A DNA stretch of 64,000 nucleotides from Belnapia mucosa (lineage in GTDB: Bacteria; Pseudomonadota; Alphaproteobacteria; Acetobacterales; Acetobacteraceae), in the NCBI RefSeq assembly GCF_016775475.1, contig NZ_JAEUXJ010000016.1, positions 1 through 64,000 of the forward strand, written 5' to 3'. Of this stretch, positions 8,472 through 16,835 are shown piece by piece. The first letter of the stretch is position 1. Each line of letters opens with the position of its first letter. The position numbers and the translations under genes are program-made. The notes under the pieces were generated by a model. The model worked only from the letters and a program-made list of their open reading frames with translations, had not been told where the DNA came from and made no database searches.

Positions 8472-9572
8472 ATGGATCGTCGTGGGTTGTTCGCCGGCGC
8501 CGCAGCCGCCGGCACGCTGGCCTTGGCCACCCCTGCCCTGGCGCAGGCGATGCCGGAGGTGCGCTGGCGCTGCGCCTCCTCCTTCCCGAAATCGCTCGAC
8601 ACGATTTACGGCGCCGGTGAACACGTCGCGAAGCGCGTCGCCGCGCTGACCGACAACAAGTTCCAGATCCGGGTCTTCGCCGCCGGGGAGCTGGTCCCGG
8701 GCCTCGCGGTCGCCGATGCCGTCCAGAACGGCACGGTCGAATGCGCCCATACCGCCAGCTACTACTTCGTCGGCAAGGACCCGACCTTCGCCTTCGACGG
8801 CGCCGTGCCCTTCGGGCTCAATATGCGCCAGAACAACGCCTGGCTGCAGGCCGGCGGCGGGCGGGAGATCCTCAAGGAGTTCTTCGAGGGCTTCAATACC
8901 GTCTCCATCCCCGCCGGCAATACGGGCGCCCAGATGGGCGGCTGGTTCCGCAAGGAGATCAAGACCGTCCAGGATCTCTCGGGCCTGAAATTCCGCGTCG
9001 GCGGCTTCGCCGGCAATGTTCTCCAGAAGCTCGGCGTCGTGCCGCAGCAGATCGCCGGCGGCGATATCTACCCGGCGCTGGAGAAGGGCACGATCGATGC
9101 CGCGGAATGGATCGGCCCCTATGACGACGAGAAGCTCGGCTTCAACCGCGTCGCCCAGTACTACTACTACCCGGGCTGGTGGGAGGGTTCGCTGAACCTC
9201 TCCTTCTACATCGCCCGCGCGAAGTATGAGGAGCTGCCGCAGATCTACAAGGACGCGCTGGAAAGCGCCTGCCGCGACAGCACCATCGAGACCATGGCCA
9301 AATACGACGTGCAGAACCCGCAGGCGCTGCGCCGCCTGATCGGCGCCGGCACCCAGCTCCGCGCCTTCCCGCGCGAGGTGATGCAGGCCTGCTACAAGGC
9401 CGCCTTCGAGCTCTATGACGAGACGGCGGCCAAGAACCCGGCCTTCAGGAAGGTCTATGACCACTGGCGCGCCTTCCGCGACAGCCAGTACCAGTGGTTC
9501 CGCGTGGCCGAGAGCAGCTTCGACAATTTCGGCTATTTCATGCAGTCGCAGGAACAGCAGCAGCGCCGCTAG
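8472..9572 (+). CDS. dctP: TRAP transporter substrate-binding protein (2-oxoacid type)
   Basis: Periplasmic solute receptor of a TRAP transporter. Residues 1-26 form a Tat-like leader (MDRRGLFAGAAAAGTLALA, cleavage after ALAQA). The mature part carries RWRCASSFPKSLDTIYGAGE, FAAGELVPG and GTVECAHTASYYFVGKDP, the pattern of the TakP-like subfamily known to bind 2-oxoacids such as pyruvate, usually with a cation. The arginine of LKFRVGGFAG is the conserved carboxylate-binding residue. A GGGAGA ribosome site at 8454-8459 suits ATG 8472, although TTG 8466 is also possible. It opens a P-Q-M operon, 23 bp before dctQ. Substrate assignment comes from family resemblance. Confidence 0.9.
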   Translation: MDRRGLFAGAAAAGTLALATPALAQAMPEVRWRCASSFPKSLDTIYGAGEHVAKRVAALTDNKFQIRVFAAGELVPGLAVADAVQNGTVECAHTASYYFVGKDPTFAFDGAVPFGLNMRQNNAWLQAGGGREILKEFFEGFNTVSIPAGNTGAQMGGWFRKEIKTVQDLSGLKFRVGGFAGNVLQKLGVVPQQIAGGDIYPALEKGTIDAAEWIGPYDDEKLGFNRVAQYYYYPGWWEGSLNLSFYIARAKYEELPQIYKDALESACRDSTIETMAKYDVQNPQALRRLIGAGTQLRAFPREVMQACYKAAFELYDETAAKNPAFRKVYDHWRAFRDSQYQWFRVAESSFDNFGYFMQSQEQQQRR

Positions 9573-9595
9573 GGCGCCTGGGAGGCTGGTGTAGA

Positions 9596-10144
9596 ATGGG
9601 TCCCCTGCTCGCCTTCAGCCGTGGCGTGGACAAGCTGAATGCCGCGGTCGGCAAGCTGGCCGACTGGGCGGTGCTCGCCGCCTGCGTCATCAGCGCCGGC
9701 AATGCCTTCGTGCGCTACGGCGTCTCCTACAGCTCCAATGCCTGGCTGGAGGTGCAGTGGTACCTGTTCGGCGCCATCGTCCTGCTCGGCGCCTCCTATA
9801 CCCTGTTCCGGAACGAGCATGTCCGGGTGGACCTGCTCTATGGCAATGTCTCCGAGCGCACCCGGCTCTGGATCGATGTCTTCGGCTTCATCGTCTTCAT
9901 GCTGCCGGCGGTCATGCTGCTCGCCTGGATGACCTGGCCCTTCTTCGTCGATAGCTGGGTGCGGTCCGAGGGCAGCCCCAATGCCGGCGGGCTGATGCGC
10001 TGGCCGGTGAAGCTGCTGCTGCCGGTCGGCTTCTTCCTGCTGACGCTCCAGGGCTTTTCGGAGCTGATCAAGCGCATCGCCCTGCTCCGCGGCATCCGGC
10101 CCTCGGCCGAGGTGGTGGTCGAGTACCACCGCCCCGAGCAATGA
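9596..10144 (+). CDS. dctQ: TRAP transporter small permease
   Basis: DctQ-type subunit, 182 aa with four membrane helices. The pattern WLEVQWYLFGAIVLLGASYTLFRNEHVRVDL is typical of the family and includes the acidic residue and the 'HVRVD' loop. It should pair with the large permease below and pass substrate from the binding protein through the sodium-driven elevator. ATG 9596 was chosen over an upstream in-frame start at 9494 because the earlier codons overlap dctP and do not resemble DctQ. The stop lies 19 bp before dctM. Confidence 0.88.
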   Translation: MGPLLAFSRGVDKLNAAVGKLADWAVLAACVISAGNAFVRYGVSYSSNAWLEVQWYLFGAIVLLGASYTLFRNEHVRVDLLYGNVSERTRLWIDVFGFIVFMLPAVMLLAWMTWPFFVDSWVRSEGSPNAGGLMRWPVKLLLPVGFFLLTLQGFSELIKRIALLRGIRPSAEVVVEYHRPEQ

Positions 10145-10163
10145 ACCAGGACCCACCGATCCG

Positions 10164-11579
10164 ATGACCCTCGACATGGATGTGATGGCCCCGCTGATGT
10201 TCGGCGGGCTGGTCGTCTTCCTGCTGATCGGCTTCCCGGTCGCCTTCAGCCTCGCCGCGACGGGGCTGTTCTTCGGCTTCCTCTCGATCGAGCTGGGCTT
10301 CTTCACGCCCTCCTATCTCGGCAACCTGCCGCTTCGCGTCTTCGGGATCGTGCAGAACGACCTGCTGCTCTCGATCCCCTTCTTCACCCTGATGGGCGCC
10401 ATCCTCGAACGATGCGGCCTGGCCGAGGATCTGCTGGAGGGCACTGGCCAGCTCTTCGGCAAGATTCCGGGCGGCCTCGCCTATGCCGTCATCCTGGTCG
10501 GTGCGGTGCTCGGCGCCATCACCGGCACGGTCGCCGCCTCGGTCATCGCCATGGGCATGATCTCGCTGCCCATCATGATGCGCTACGGCTACGACATGCG
10601 GATCGCCACCGGCGTGATCGCGGCCTCCGGCACCATCACCCAGGTCATCCCGCCCTCGCTCGTGCTCATCGTCCTCGGCGACCAGCTCGGCAAGTCGGTC
10701 GGCGACATGTATGCGGGCGCGATCGGGCCTTCCATCCTGCAGGTCCTGCTCTTCATCCTGTTCATCGCCGGCGTCAGCATCTTCGCGCCCCACAAGGTGC
10801 CGCCCCTGCCGGACGAGGCGCTGACCCAGCGCGGCTGGCCGCTGATCTGGCGCGTGGCGAAGGGCATGGTGCCCTCCATCGTGCTGATCTTCCTCGTGCT
10901 CGGCACCATCTTCCTCGGCCTCGCCACGCCGACCGAGGCGGGCGCGATGGGCGCGGTCGGCGCCATCGGCCTCGCCTGGGTCAATGGCCGCTTCACCTGG
11001 CCGCTGCTGCGCCAGGCGATGGAGAACACCATGCGGATCACCGCCATGGTGATCTTCATCCTGATGGGCGCCACGGTGTTCAGCCTGGTCTTCCAGGGCG
11101 TCGACGGCTCGCTCTGGATCGAGCACATGCTGATGAAGCTGCCGGGCGGCGCGACCGGCTTCCTCATCGCGGTCAACATCTTCATCTTCTTCCTGGCCTT
11201 CTTCCTCGACTTCTTCGAGATCGCCTTCATCGTCATCCCGCTGCTGGCTCCCGTCGCGGCCAAGCTCGGCATCGATCTCGTCTGGTTCGGCGTGCTGATC
11301 TGCGTGAACATGCAGACCAGCTTCATGCACCCGCCCTTCGGCTTCGCGCTCTTCTACCTCCGCGGCATCGCGCCCAAGGAGGTCCGCAGCAGCGACATCT
11401 ACTGGGGCGCCATCCCCTGGGTGTTCCTGCAGCTGGTGCTGGTCGCCATCGTCATCTTCTGGCCGCAGAGCGTGACGTACTGGATCGACAGGGGCACGGG
11501 CGTGGACCCGAGCACGGTGCGCATCGAGGTGCCGCTGCCCGACCTGCCGGAGGATGATTCGCCGCCGGTGTTCCGGTAA
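10164..11579 (+). CDS. dctM: TRAP transporter large permease
   Basis: 471-aa DctM subunit with about twelve membrane segments, the sodium-coupled transport module. Family marks include PFFTLMGAILERCGL, ITGTVAASVIAMGMISLPIM (first helical hairpin, binding-site glycine/serine rich) and ASGTITQVIPPSLVLIVLGD, with the conserved 'PPS' turn. The last gene of the operon. Its C-terminal extension after about residue 440 (GVDPSTVRIEVPLPDLPEDD) is hydrophilic and longer than usual. Two GC-rich hairpins follow within 2 bp of the stop and may end the transcript. Confidence 0.92.
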   Translation: MTLDMDVMAPLMFGGLVVFLLIGFPVAFSLAATGLFFGFLSIELGFFTPSYLGNLPLRVFGIVQNDLLLSIPFFTLMGAILERCGLAEDLLEGTGQLFGKIPGGLAYAVILVGAVLGAITGTVAASVIAMGMISLPIMMRYGYDMRIATGVIAASGTITQVIPPSLVLIVLGDQLGKSVGDMYAGAIGPSILQVLLFILFIAGVSIFAPHKVPPLPDEALTQRGWPLIWRVAKGMVPSIVLIFLVLGTIFLGLATPTEAGAMGAVGAIGLAWVNGRFTWPLLRQAMENTMRITAMVIFILMGATVFSLVFQGVDGSLWIEHMLMKLPGGATGFLIAVNIFIFFLAFFLDFFEIAFIVIPLLAPVAAKLGIDLVWFGVLICVNMQTSFMHPPFGFALFYLRGIAPKEVRSSDIYWGAIPWVFLQLVLVAIVIFWPQSVTYWIDRGTGVDPSTVRIEVPLPDLPEDDSPPVFR

Positions 11580-11580
11580 G

Positions 11581-11629
11581 GCGGGGGCTCTGCCCCCGCA
11601 CCCCCGCCGGGGGGAAAGCTTCCCCCCGG
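11581..11629. repeat. Paired GC-rich hairpins after dctM
   Basis: Two perfect palindromes lie in tandem between converging genes: GCGGGGGC-TCT-GCCCCCGC (11581-11599) and CCGGGGGG-AAAGCTT-CCCCCCGG (11607-11629). No T-tract follows on either strand. They may serve as bidirectional 3'-end structures for dctM and the amidase gene, or be a dispersed intergenic palindrome of this genome. Confidence 0.5.
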
Positions 11630-11642
11630 GCCCCGTCAGTCG

Positions 11643-13058
11643 TTAGCCGATGACCGGCGTCGCCATCGGACAGGCCGCCTCCACCACCTCCGCCGCATCC
11701 AGCGCCAGATCCTCCCGCCAGCGCGGCGCGATGATCTGCACCCCCATCGGCAGCCCCTCCGGCGTCAGCCCGGTCGGCACGGAGACGCTCGGCAGGCCGA
11801 GCAGCGGGGTCGCCAGCAGCGGCTGCTGTGCCCGGTAGACCGAATCGAAGCCCTGCTGCCCCGCCACGTCGAGCCCCTGCGGGAAGGGCGGCTCCCCGGA
11901 GACGGGGCAGAGCACCAGCGGCACCTCCGCCATGAAGCGCGCCCAGTCCCGCTGCCGCGTCGTCCGCCGGGCGGCGAGGCGCATATACCCATCGAGGTCG
12001 GTCGGCGGGCAATGCGCGAGCATATACCGGTAGGTGTCCTGCGCGCCCGGATCGGCATAGCGCTCGAAGGTCTCGGCCATGAACAGCCGCGCCTCGCCAT
12101 GGGCGAAGGCGTCCCAGTCCCGCGCCGTGCCGGCGAAATCCGGCGGCTCCCGCTCCTCCACCGCATAGCCGGCGGCGGCCAGGATCTCGCCCGCCCGCCG
12201 CACTGCTGCCGCGACCTCCGGATGCACCCCCGTCCCGGCCGGGTCGATGCTCAGCGCGACGCGGATCGGCCGCGGCAGAGGCGGCCCCTCCAGCGGCGCC
12301 GGCATCCACCAGGGGTCGCGCGCATCCCCGCGCGCCATCACCGCCAGCGCCACCCGCAGATCGGCGACGCGGCGCGCCAGCGGCCCTTGCGTGGACATCA
12401 GCTGGCCCGAGAGCGGCCGCTCCGCCGCCATGGTCGGGTTGAAGGCGGGAATGCGCCCGAAGCTCGGCCGGATGCCGGCGATCCCACAGGCATAGGCCGG
12501 GTAGCGCACGCTGCCGCCGAGGTCATTGCCATGCGCGATCGGCCCGATCCCCGCCGCGCAGGCCGCCGCCGCCCCGCCGGAGGAGCCGCCCGGCGTATGG
12601 TCCCGGTTCCAGGGGTTCAGCGTCCGCCCATGCAGCGCATTCTCGGTGAACCAGCGCATGGAGAGCGCCGGCGTATTGGTCCGCCCGACGATGATGGCCC
12701 CAGCGGCGCGGAGATTGGCGACGACGGCGCTGTCCTCCGGCGCGATCAGGTCGCGCCAGGGCACGCAGCCATTGCTGGTCGGCAGCCCGCGCTGATCGGC
12801 ATTGATCTTGGTTGTCACCGGCACGCCGTGCAGCGGCCCGACGGCTTCGCCGCGGGCGATGGCGGCATCGGCGGCATCGGCGGCGGCCAGCGCCTCCTCC
12901 TCCAGCACCAGCACCACGGCATTGATGGCGGGGTTCACCGCGGCGCAGCGGTCGAGCACCGCCCGTACTGCCTCCCGCGCCGAGACCGCGCGCAGCCGGA
13001 TGGCCCGCGCCAGGTCGATGGCGTCCCAGCGCCAGAGTTCGGAGGGAAGATGCTGCAT
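11643..13058 (-). CDS. Amidase-signature family hydrolase
   Basis: 471-aa serine amidase of the GatA/amidase-signature family, which hydrolyses C-N bonds in amides. The Ser-cisSer-Lys triad is visible: Lys in VTTKINADQRG (near residue 83), cis-Ser in the GGSSGGAAAA loop, and the nucleophile Ser in GNDLGGSVRYPA. The C-terminal half is the usual variable substrate region, with no extra domain. It does not sit with gatB or gatC, so it is a stand-alone amidase rather than the tRNA amidotransferase subunit, and its substrate is unknown. It is divergent from a 69-aa ORF. Confidence 0.92.
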   Translation of the reverse strand: MQHLPSELWRWDAIDLARAIRLRAVSAREAVRAVLDRCAAVNPAINAVVLVLEEEALAAADAADAAIARGEAVGPLHGVPVTTKINADQRGLPTSNGCVPWRDLIAPEDSAVVANLRAAGAIIVGRTNTPALSMRWFTENALHGRTLNPWNRDHTPGGSSGGAAAACAAGIGPIAHGNDLGGSVRYPAYACGIAGIRPSFGRIPAFNPTMAAERPLSGQLMSTQGPLARRVADLRVALAVMARGDARDPWWMPAPLEGPPLPRPIRVALSIDPAGTGVHPEVAAAVRRAGEILAAAGYAVEEREPPDFAGTARDWDAFAHGEARLFMAETFERYADPGAQDTYRYMLAHCPPTDLDGYMRLAARRTTRQRDWARFMAEVPLVLCPVSGEPPFPQGLDVAGQQGFDSVYRAQQPLLATPLLGLPSVSVPTGLTPEGLPMGVQIIAPRWREDLALDAAEVVEAACPMATPVIG

Positions 13059-13172
13059 GGAGGCCGTCCCCTTGGCTGAAGGCGGCCATCATGGCCCCGC
13101 GGACACCAGGCTTTGTAGCCCCGTCCGCGGCCCGATCGGGCAAACTCGGGCCGAATAGGAAGGATCACGGCC

Positions 13173-13382
13173 ATGGCCGACAGCTACATGCAGGACCGTG
13201 CGGAGGAGCTGGCCCAGCATCTCCGGCTCAATGACGGCAAGTCGGGCTATGTCGAGGCGACCGCGGATGGCTTCCGGGTCTATGTCCGGCGCAAATGGCC
13301 GGGCAAGCAGCTCGCCAGCTGGGACGGGCTGCCGATCGAATGGCACGAGAATGTCGGCACCAACAAGGCCGCCAACCGGTAG
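13173..13382 (+). CDS. Small hypothetical protein (69 aa)
   Basis: Short ORF preceded by a good ribosome site (GGAAGGA at 13157-13163, about 9 nt before ATG 13173). The product is soluble and basic in the middle: an N-terminal helix (YMQDRAEELAQHLRLNDG), then a strand pair containing FRVYVRRKWPGKQL and an aromatic tail. No signal peptide or membrane segment. I do not recognise a family. Third-position GC and the ribosome site support expression. It converges on the dioxygenase gene with 6 bp between stops. Confidence 0.7.
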   Translation: MADSYMQDRAEELAQHLRLNDGKSGYVEATADGFRVYVRRKWPGKQLASWDGLPIEWHENVGTNKAANR

Positions 13383-13388
13383 GCGGCC

Positions 13389-14123
13389 TCAGCCGCCGTC
13401 GCGCTTCCAGGTGATGACCAGCACGTCCCGGCAGGAGGGCAGCGCCGGATCGGCCGGCTGCACCGGCGTCACCCCATGCATCACCCGCCGGTCGTCGATG
13501 AAGGCGGTGTCCAGCCGGTCGAGCAGGGTGAAGCGCGCCAGCTCCGTCCCCTCGTCATCGGTGATCAGCGTCTCGCCGCCCGCGAGGTTGGTGCGCGCGA
13601 TCATGCCGATCAGCACGTAATCGACGCCATCGTGGTGGACGCCCTCCGGCGTCGGGAAGCCCGGCGCGCCGGCCGCGGCCTCGATCCGGAACTGGTGGAC
13701 CTCGACGAACCAGTCGGCGCCCGGCGTCCCCGCATCGGCGACGGCGCGGCCGAGATCGAGCATCGCCCGCAGCGCCGGCCCATCCGCCACCGCATCCTCG
13801 ATCGGGGCGAACCAGCGCTCCACCCCGCCATTCAGGCTGTTATGGACCACCGCCTGGAAATGCGGCCGGTGCGGTCCCCGCAGATGGCCGGGGAGGCCGG
13901 CGCGGGCGGCAAAATTGGCATGCCGCCGGCGGCGGTAGCGCCCGCCATCGGCCATGAAGCGGTCGGTCTCCAGCCGCTCCCAGCTCGCCGCGAATTCGTC
14001 GAGCGCGGCCGGCGGCAGCGCCAGCCGCGCCGCCAGCGCCTCGCCCGCCACCCGCGCGAAGCCGCGCGCCGCGACCTCCGCCAGCAGCCCGTCCCCGTCC
14101 TCGATCCGCAGCGCCGCGCTCAT
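13389..14123 (-). CDS. 2-oxoglutarate/Fe(II) dioxygenase family protein
   Basis: 244-aa protein resembling the 2OG-Fe dioxygenase group that includes amino acid hydroxylases such as L-isoleucine dioxygenase. Iron ligands are suggested by the HxD in GVHHDGVDY and the distal His in RRVMHGVTPV. The arginine of SCRDVLVITW is placed to bind 2-oxoglutarate. These enzymes hydroxylate small molecules in the cytoplasm, and the substrate here is not predictable. Its start overlaps the stop of the LutA-like gene by 4 bp (ATGA), an unusual pairing that suggests co-expression. Confidence is high for the fold and low for the substrate. Confidence 0.82.
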   Translation of the reverse strand: MSAALRIEDGDGLLAEVAARGFARVAGEALAARLALPPAALDEFAASWERLETDRFMADGGRYRRRRHANFAARAGLPGHLRGPHRPHFQAVVHNSLNGGVERWFAPIEDAVADGPALRAMLDLGRAVADAGTPGADWFVEVHQFRIEAAAGAPGFPTPEGVHHDGVDYVLIGMIARTNLAGGETLITDDEGTELARFTLLDRLDTAFIDDRRVMHGVTPVQPADPALPSCRDVLVITWKRDGG

Positions 14124-14887
14124 GTTGCCTCACCGATCGCGGGCGCTTCCTCGGTGCGGCCCGCCAGCACTTCCGCCACATGGCGCACCTTCACCGGCAC
14201 GCCTTCCCGCTTCAGCCGCCCGGCCATGTTCAGCAGGCAGCCGAGATCGCCGGCCAGCACCGTATCGGCGCCGGTCGAGGCGATGGACTTCACCTTGTCG
14301 GCCACCATCCGGGTCGAGATGTCCGGGTATTTCACGCAGAAGGTGCCGCCGAAGCCGCAGCAGATCTCGGCATCCGGCATCTCCTTCACCACCACCCCCG
14401 GCATGCTGGACAGCAGCTTGCGCGGCTGCGCCTTCACCCCGAGCTCGCGCAGGCCCGAGCAGCTGTCGTGATAGGTGACGACGCCCCGGTGCCGCGCCGC
14501 GACGCTCTCCATCCCCCGCACATCGACGAGGAAGGAGACCAGCTCATGCGTCTTGGCGCCCAGCGCCTCGGCCTTGCCGCGGTATTCGGGGTCGTCGTCG
14601 AACAGGGCCGGGTAGTGGTGGCCGATCATCCCGCCGCAGCTGCCGCTGGGGACGACGACATGGTCATAGGGCAGGAATTCGTCGATCACGGCGCGGGCCA
14701 GGTCCTTCGCCGTCTGCCTATCGCCGGTGTTGTAGGCGGGCTGGCCGCAGCAGGTCTGGGTGCGCGGCACCTCCACCTGGCAGCCCGCCTCCTCGAGCAG
14801 GGCGATGGCCGAGAAGCCGACCGTCGGCCGGTAGAGATCGACCAGGCAGGTGACGAAAAGCGCGACGCGGGGACGGGTCTGGAGCAT
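14120..14887 (-). CDS. lutA: LutA/LldE-like (Fe-S)-binding protein
   Basis: 255-aa member of the cysteine-rich CCG-domain family found in LutA of L-lactate utilisation and in GlpC/HdrB-type subunits. Two CCG motifs are complete: TCCGQPAYNTG (near residue 45) and EICCGFGGTFC (near residue 175), with extra cysteines in VTCLVDLY and GSCGG. In lactate operons LutA acts with LutB and LutC. Neither partner is present here, and the gene instead heads a two-gene unit with a 2OG dioxygenase. It may still supply lactate oxidation with partners encoded elsewhere, or serve the dioxygenase pathway. Confidence 0.88.
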   Translation of the reverse strand: MLQTRPRVALFVTCLVDLYRPTVGFSAIALLEEAGCQVEVPRTQTCCGQPAYNTGDRQTAKDLARAVIDEFLPYDHVVVPSGSCGGMIGHHYPALFDDDPEYRGKAEALGAKTHELVSFLVDVRGMESVAARHRGVVTYHDSCSGLRELGVKAQPRKLLSSMPGVVVKEMPDAEICCGFGGTFCVKYPDISTRMVADKVKSIASTGADTVLAGDLGCLLNMAGRLKREGVPVKVRHVAEVLAGRTEEAPAIGEAT

Positions 14888-14952
14888 GCCTGCAATCTAG
14901 GCGCGCGGCGCCCGCGGCGAAAGGATGCCGGCGGCGGAACTGTACTGCCTCC

Positions 14953-16002
14953 TCAGCGGGGCAGTAGCAGGTACAGTTCGGAGGTCTCCCGCATCAGCCC
15001 GGCGCGGGTCTCGGCCTCTGGTCCCCAGCCCCAGAACAGGTCACCCCGCGCCACGCCGCGGATCGCGCCGCCGGTATCCTGCGCCAGCACCAGCCGCCGC
15101 AGCGGCGTCCCGTCCAACGGGTCGCGCGTGGCGAGAAAGACCGGCGCGCCGAGCGGCACCACCCCCGCATCCACCGCCAGCGACCGCCCCGGCGTCAGCG
15201 GCACGCCGAGGGTGCCGATCGGTCCCGCCTCCGGGTCCAGCCCCTCGACCTGTCGGAAGAAGACATAGGAGGGGTTCTCCCGCAGCAGCGCCGCCGCCTC
15301 GCCGGGCGGGGCGGTGCCGAGCCAGGCGCGGATCGCCTGCATCGACATCGCCTCCCGCGCGATGGCGCCGCGCGCGATCAGGCTGGCCCCGATCGGCCGG
15401 TAGGGATGCGCATTCCGCCCGGCATAGCCGAGCCGCAGCACCCGCCCATCCGGCAGCCTGACGCGGCCCGAGCCCTGGATCTGCAGGAAGAAGGCATCGA
15501 CCGGATCATCCAGCCAGGCCAGTTCCAGCCCCTGCCCTTCCAGCCCACCCGCCTCGATCGCCGCGCGGTCGAGCAGCCTGAGCGGCCCCTCCGGCGGCGG
15601 GGCATAGAGCGGCACCGCATGCTCCCCGCCCGGCCACTCCGCCCCGCGCAGCTCCGGCTCGTAATAGCCGGTCACCAGCCCGGTTCCGAGCGGGTGCGGC
15701 GTGAACCAGCTCTCGAAGAAGGCTGCGGCGCCTTCGGGCGGGACGGTGGCGACCGCCTCGCAGGCCGGGCGCCAGGGCGCGGCGAATTCCGCCGGCCCCG
15801 CCAGCAGCGCCTCGCAGGAGCGGCGCAGGGCCGGCAGCGCCGCCTCCGGCGCCTCCCCCGGCCATCCGGGGATGCCATCGAACGGCCCCGCCCCGCCCAG
15901 CAGCAGGGCGAAGGCGGCGGCGAGAAGGCGATTCTTGAAGGGTGTCCTGCCGTGGCTTTGCCACGGCAGGCGGGGCCGAAGCCTCGGGCGACCTGCCCTC
16001 AT
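14953..16002 (-). CDS. mltA: Membrane-bound lytic murein transglycosylase A
   Basis: MltA cleaves peptidoglycan glycan strands to 1,6-anhydro products in the periplasm. The MltA domain (GYYEPELRG, DDPVDAFFLQIQGSGRV with the catalytic Asp region) and the C-terminal 3D domain (AVDAGVVPLG, LVLAQDTGGAIRG, with the Asp cluster DTGGAI) are complete. ATG 16002 was chosen; the longer TTG start (16017) is less likely. The leader is odd: a long basic n-region before the hydrophobic LLAAAFALLLGGAG. The first codons lie inside a dispersed palindromic repeat (15992-16043), and a second palindrome (15949-15973) encodes part of the n-region. The gene is followed upstream by the Tim44-like gene and secB, an alphaproteobacterial grouping. 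Confidence 0.9.
   Translation of the reverse strand: MRAGRPRLRPRLPWQSHGRTPFKNRLLAAAFALLLGGAGPFDGIPGWPGEAPEAALPALRRSCEALLAGPAEFAAPWRPACEAVATVPPEGAAAFFESWFTPHPLGTGLVTGYYEPELRGAEWPGGEHAVPLYAPPPEGPLRLLDRAAIEAGGLEGQGLELAWLDDPVDAFFLQIQGSGRVRLPDGRVLRLGYAGRNAHPYRPIGASLIARGAIAREAMSMQAIRAWLGTAPPGEAAALLRENPSYVFFRQVEGLDPEAGPIGTLGVPLTPGRSLAVDAGVVPLGAPVFLATRDPLDGTPLRRLVLAQDTGGAIRGVARGDLFWGWGPEAETRAGLMRETSELYLLLPR
15949..15973. repeat. Perfect palindrome inside the mltA leader
   Basis: CCTGCCGTGG-CTTTG-CCACGGCAGG, ten-base arms and a 5-nt loop, lies within the codons for the mltA signal-peptide n-region. It could form a stem-loop in the mRNA shortly after the start codon. Confidence 0.7.
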
Positions 16003-16043
16003 CCGGGGCCCCCGCAACGCCGCGCAGCGGTGTTGTGGGGAAT
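15992..16043. repeat. Dispersed palindromic repeat, copy A
   Basis: About 50 bp closely matching 28471-28520. Shared blocks are CGGGGCCCCC, then after a short variable stretch CGCAGCGGTGT and GTGGGGA. The CCCC(A/G)C...GTGGGG ends can pair, giving an imperfect stem. This copy overlaps the mltA start. Confidence 0.7.
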
Positions 16044-16044
16044 G

Positions 16045-16722
16045 CTAGGCGCTTTGCGTCGACACCAGCTTCCAGGTCGGGTCCGCCTGTTGCAGATCGC
16101 GCTGGAAGGTCCAGAGATCGGTCAGTTCGGTGACCGCATCGCTGCCCGTCACCACCTCGCCATTGCGGCCGGTGGTCAGGTTGATCTGGTCGGTGACGAA
16201 GCGGACGGTGACATCGGCCACCGTGCCGCGCAGATCGGCCGCCTCGATCCCCAGCTCATGCACGCCGCGGATCTCGGTCCGCTGCCGCTCGCCGGCGGCC
16301 TCGCGGGCGCTGATCGCCCTCTCGAAGCCGGCATAGGTGTCGTCCGAGAGCAGCGGCCGCAGCGTCGCCCGGTCGCCGGCGGCGAAGGCGGTGACGATCA
16401 TGCGGAAAGCCGCCTCGGCGCCGTCGAGGAAGCGGTTCGGCTCGAAGCTGTGGTCGGCCGCGACGATGCGCTGCAAGGCCTGGCCCGGCGGCGTGCGCGG
16501 ATCGGGCACGACGCGGCGCCCGCCGCCCGCCTGGGGCGCCGGCACCGGCTCGGCCACGCCATCGATGGTCGCCGGACGGGGGTCGAAGCCGCCCGGACGC
16601 GCCTCGGGCTGCACCGGTCGTTCGAAACCGGTGCGCTTGCCCAGCACGCTCCGCAGCCGCAGCACCAGGAAGGCCGCGATCATGGCGAAGAGGATCAGAT
16701 CGACCGGAAAGCCGCCCGTCAT
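16045..16722 (-). CDS. Tim44-like (TimA) domain protein
   Basis: 225-aa protein with one N-terminal membrane anchor (PVDLILFAMIAAFLVLRLRSVL), a Pro/Gly-rich linker to about residue 85, and a C-terminal Tim44-like domain (FRMIVTAFAAGDRATLRPLLSDDTYAGFERAI, later ADVTVRFVTDQINL). Alphaproteobacterial TimA is the relative of the mitochondrial import-motor tether and sits on the inner membrane. Its neighbourhood with secB and mltA matches the conserved layout in this class. The role here is probably membrane-protein or envelope related. 42 bp separate it from mltA. Confidence 0.85.
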   Translation of the reverse strand: MTGGFPVDLILFAMIAAFLVLRLRSVLGKRTGFERPVQPEARPGGFDPRPATIDGVAEPVPAPQAGGGRRVVPDPRTPPGQALQRIVAADHSFEPNRFLDGAEAAFRMIVTAFAAGDRATLRPLLSDDTYAGFERAISAREAAGERQRTEIRGVHELGIEAADLRGTVADVTVRFVTDQINLTTGRNGEVVTGSDAVTELTDLWTFQRDLQQADPTWKLVSTQSA

Positions 16723-16835
16723 TCATGAACTCCTTTTCACCTATCTAGGGTGGCGCGGCCCCGCCCGCAACGGCCGGCAGGGTGGACCACGCCTGAACAA
16801 TGGACCATGAACGGCGGAAAGGGGGGCCGCGCTTC

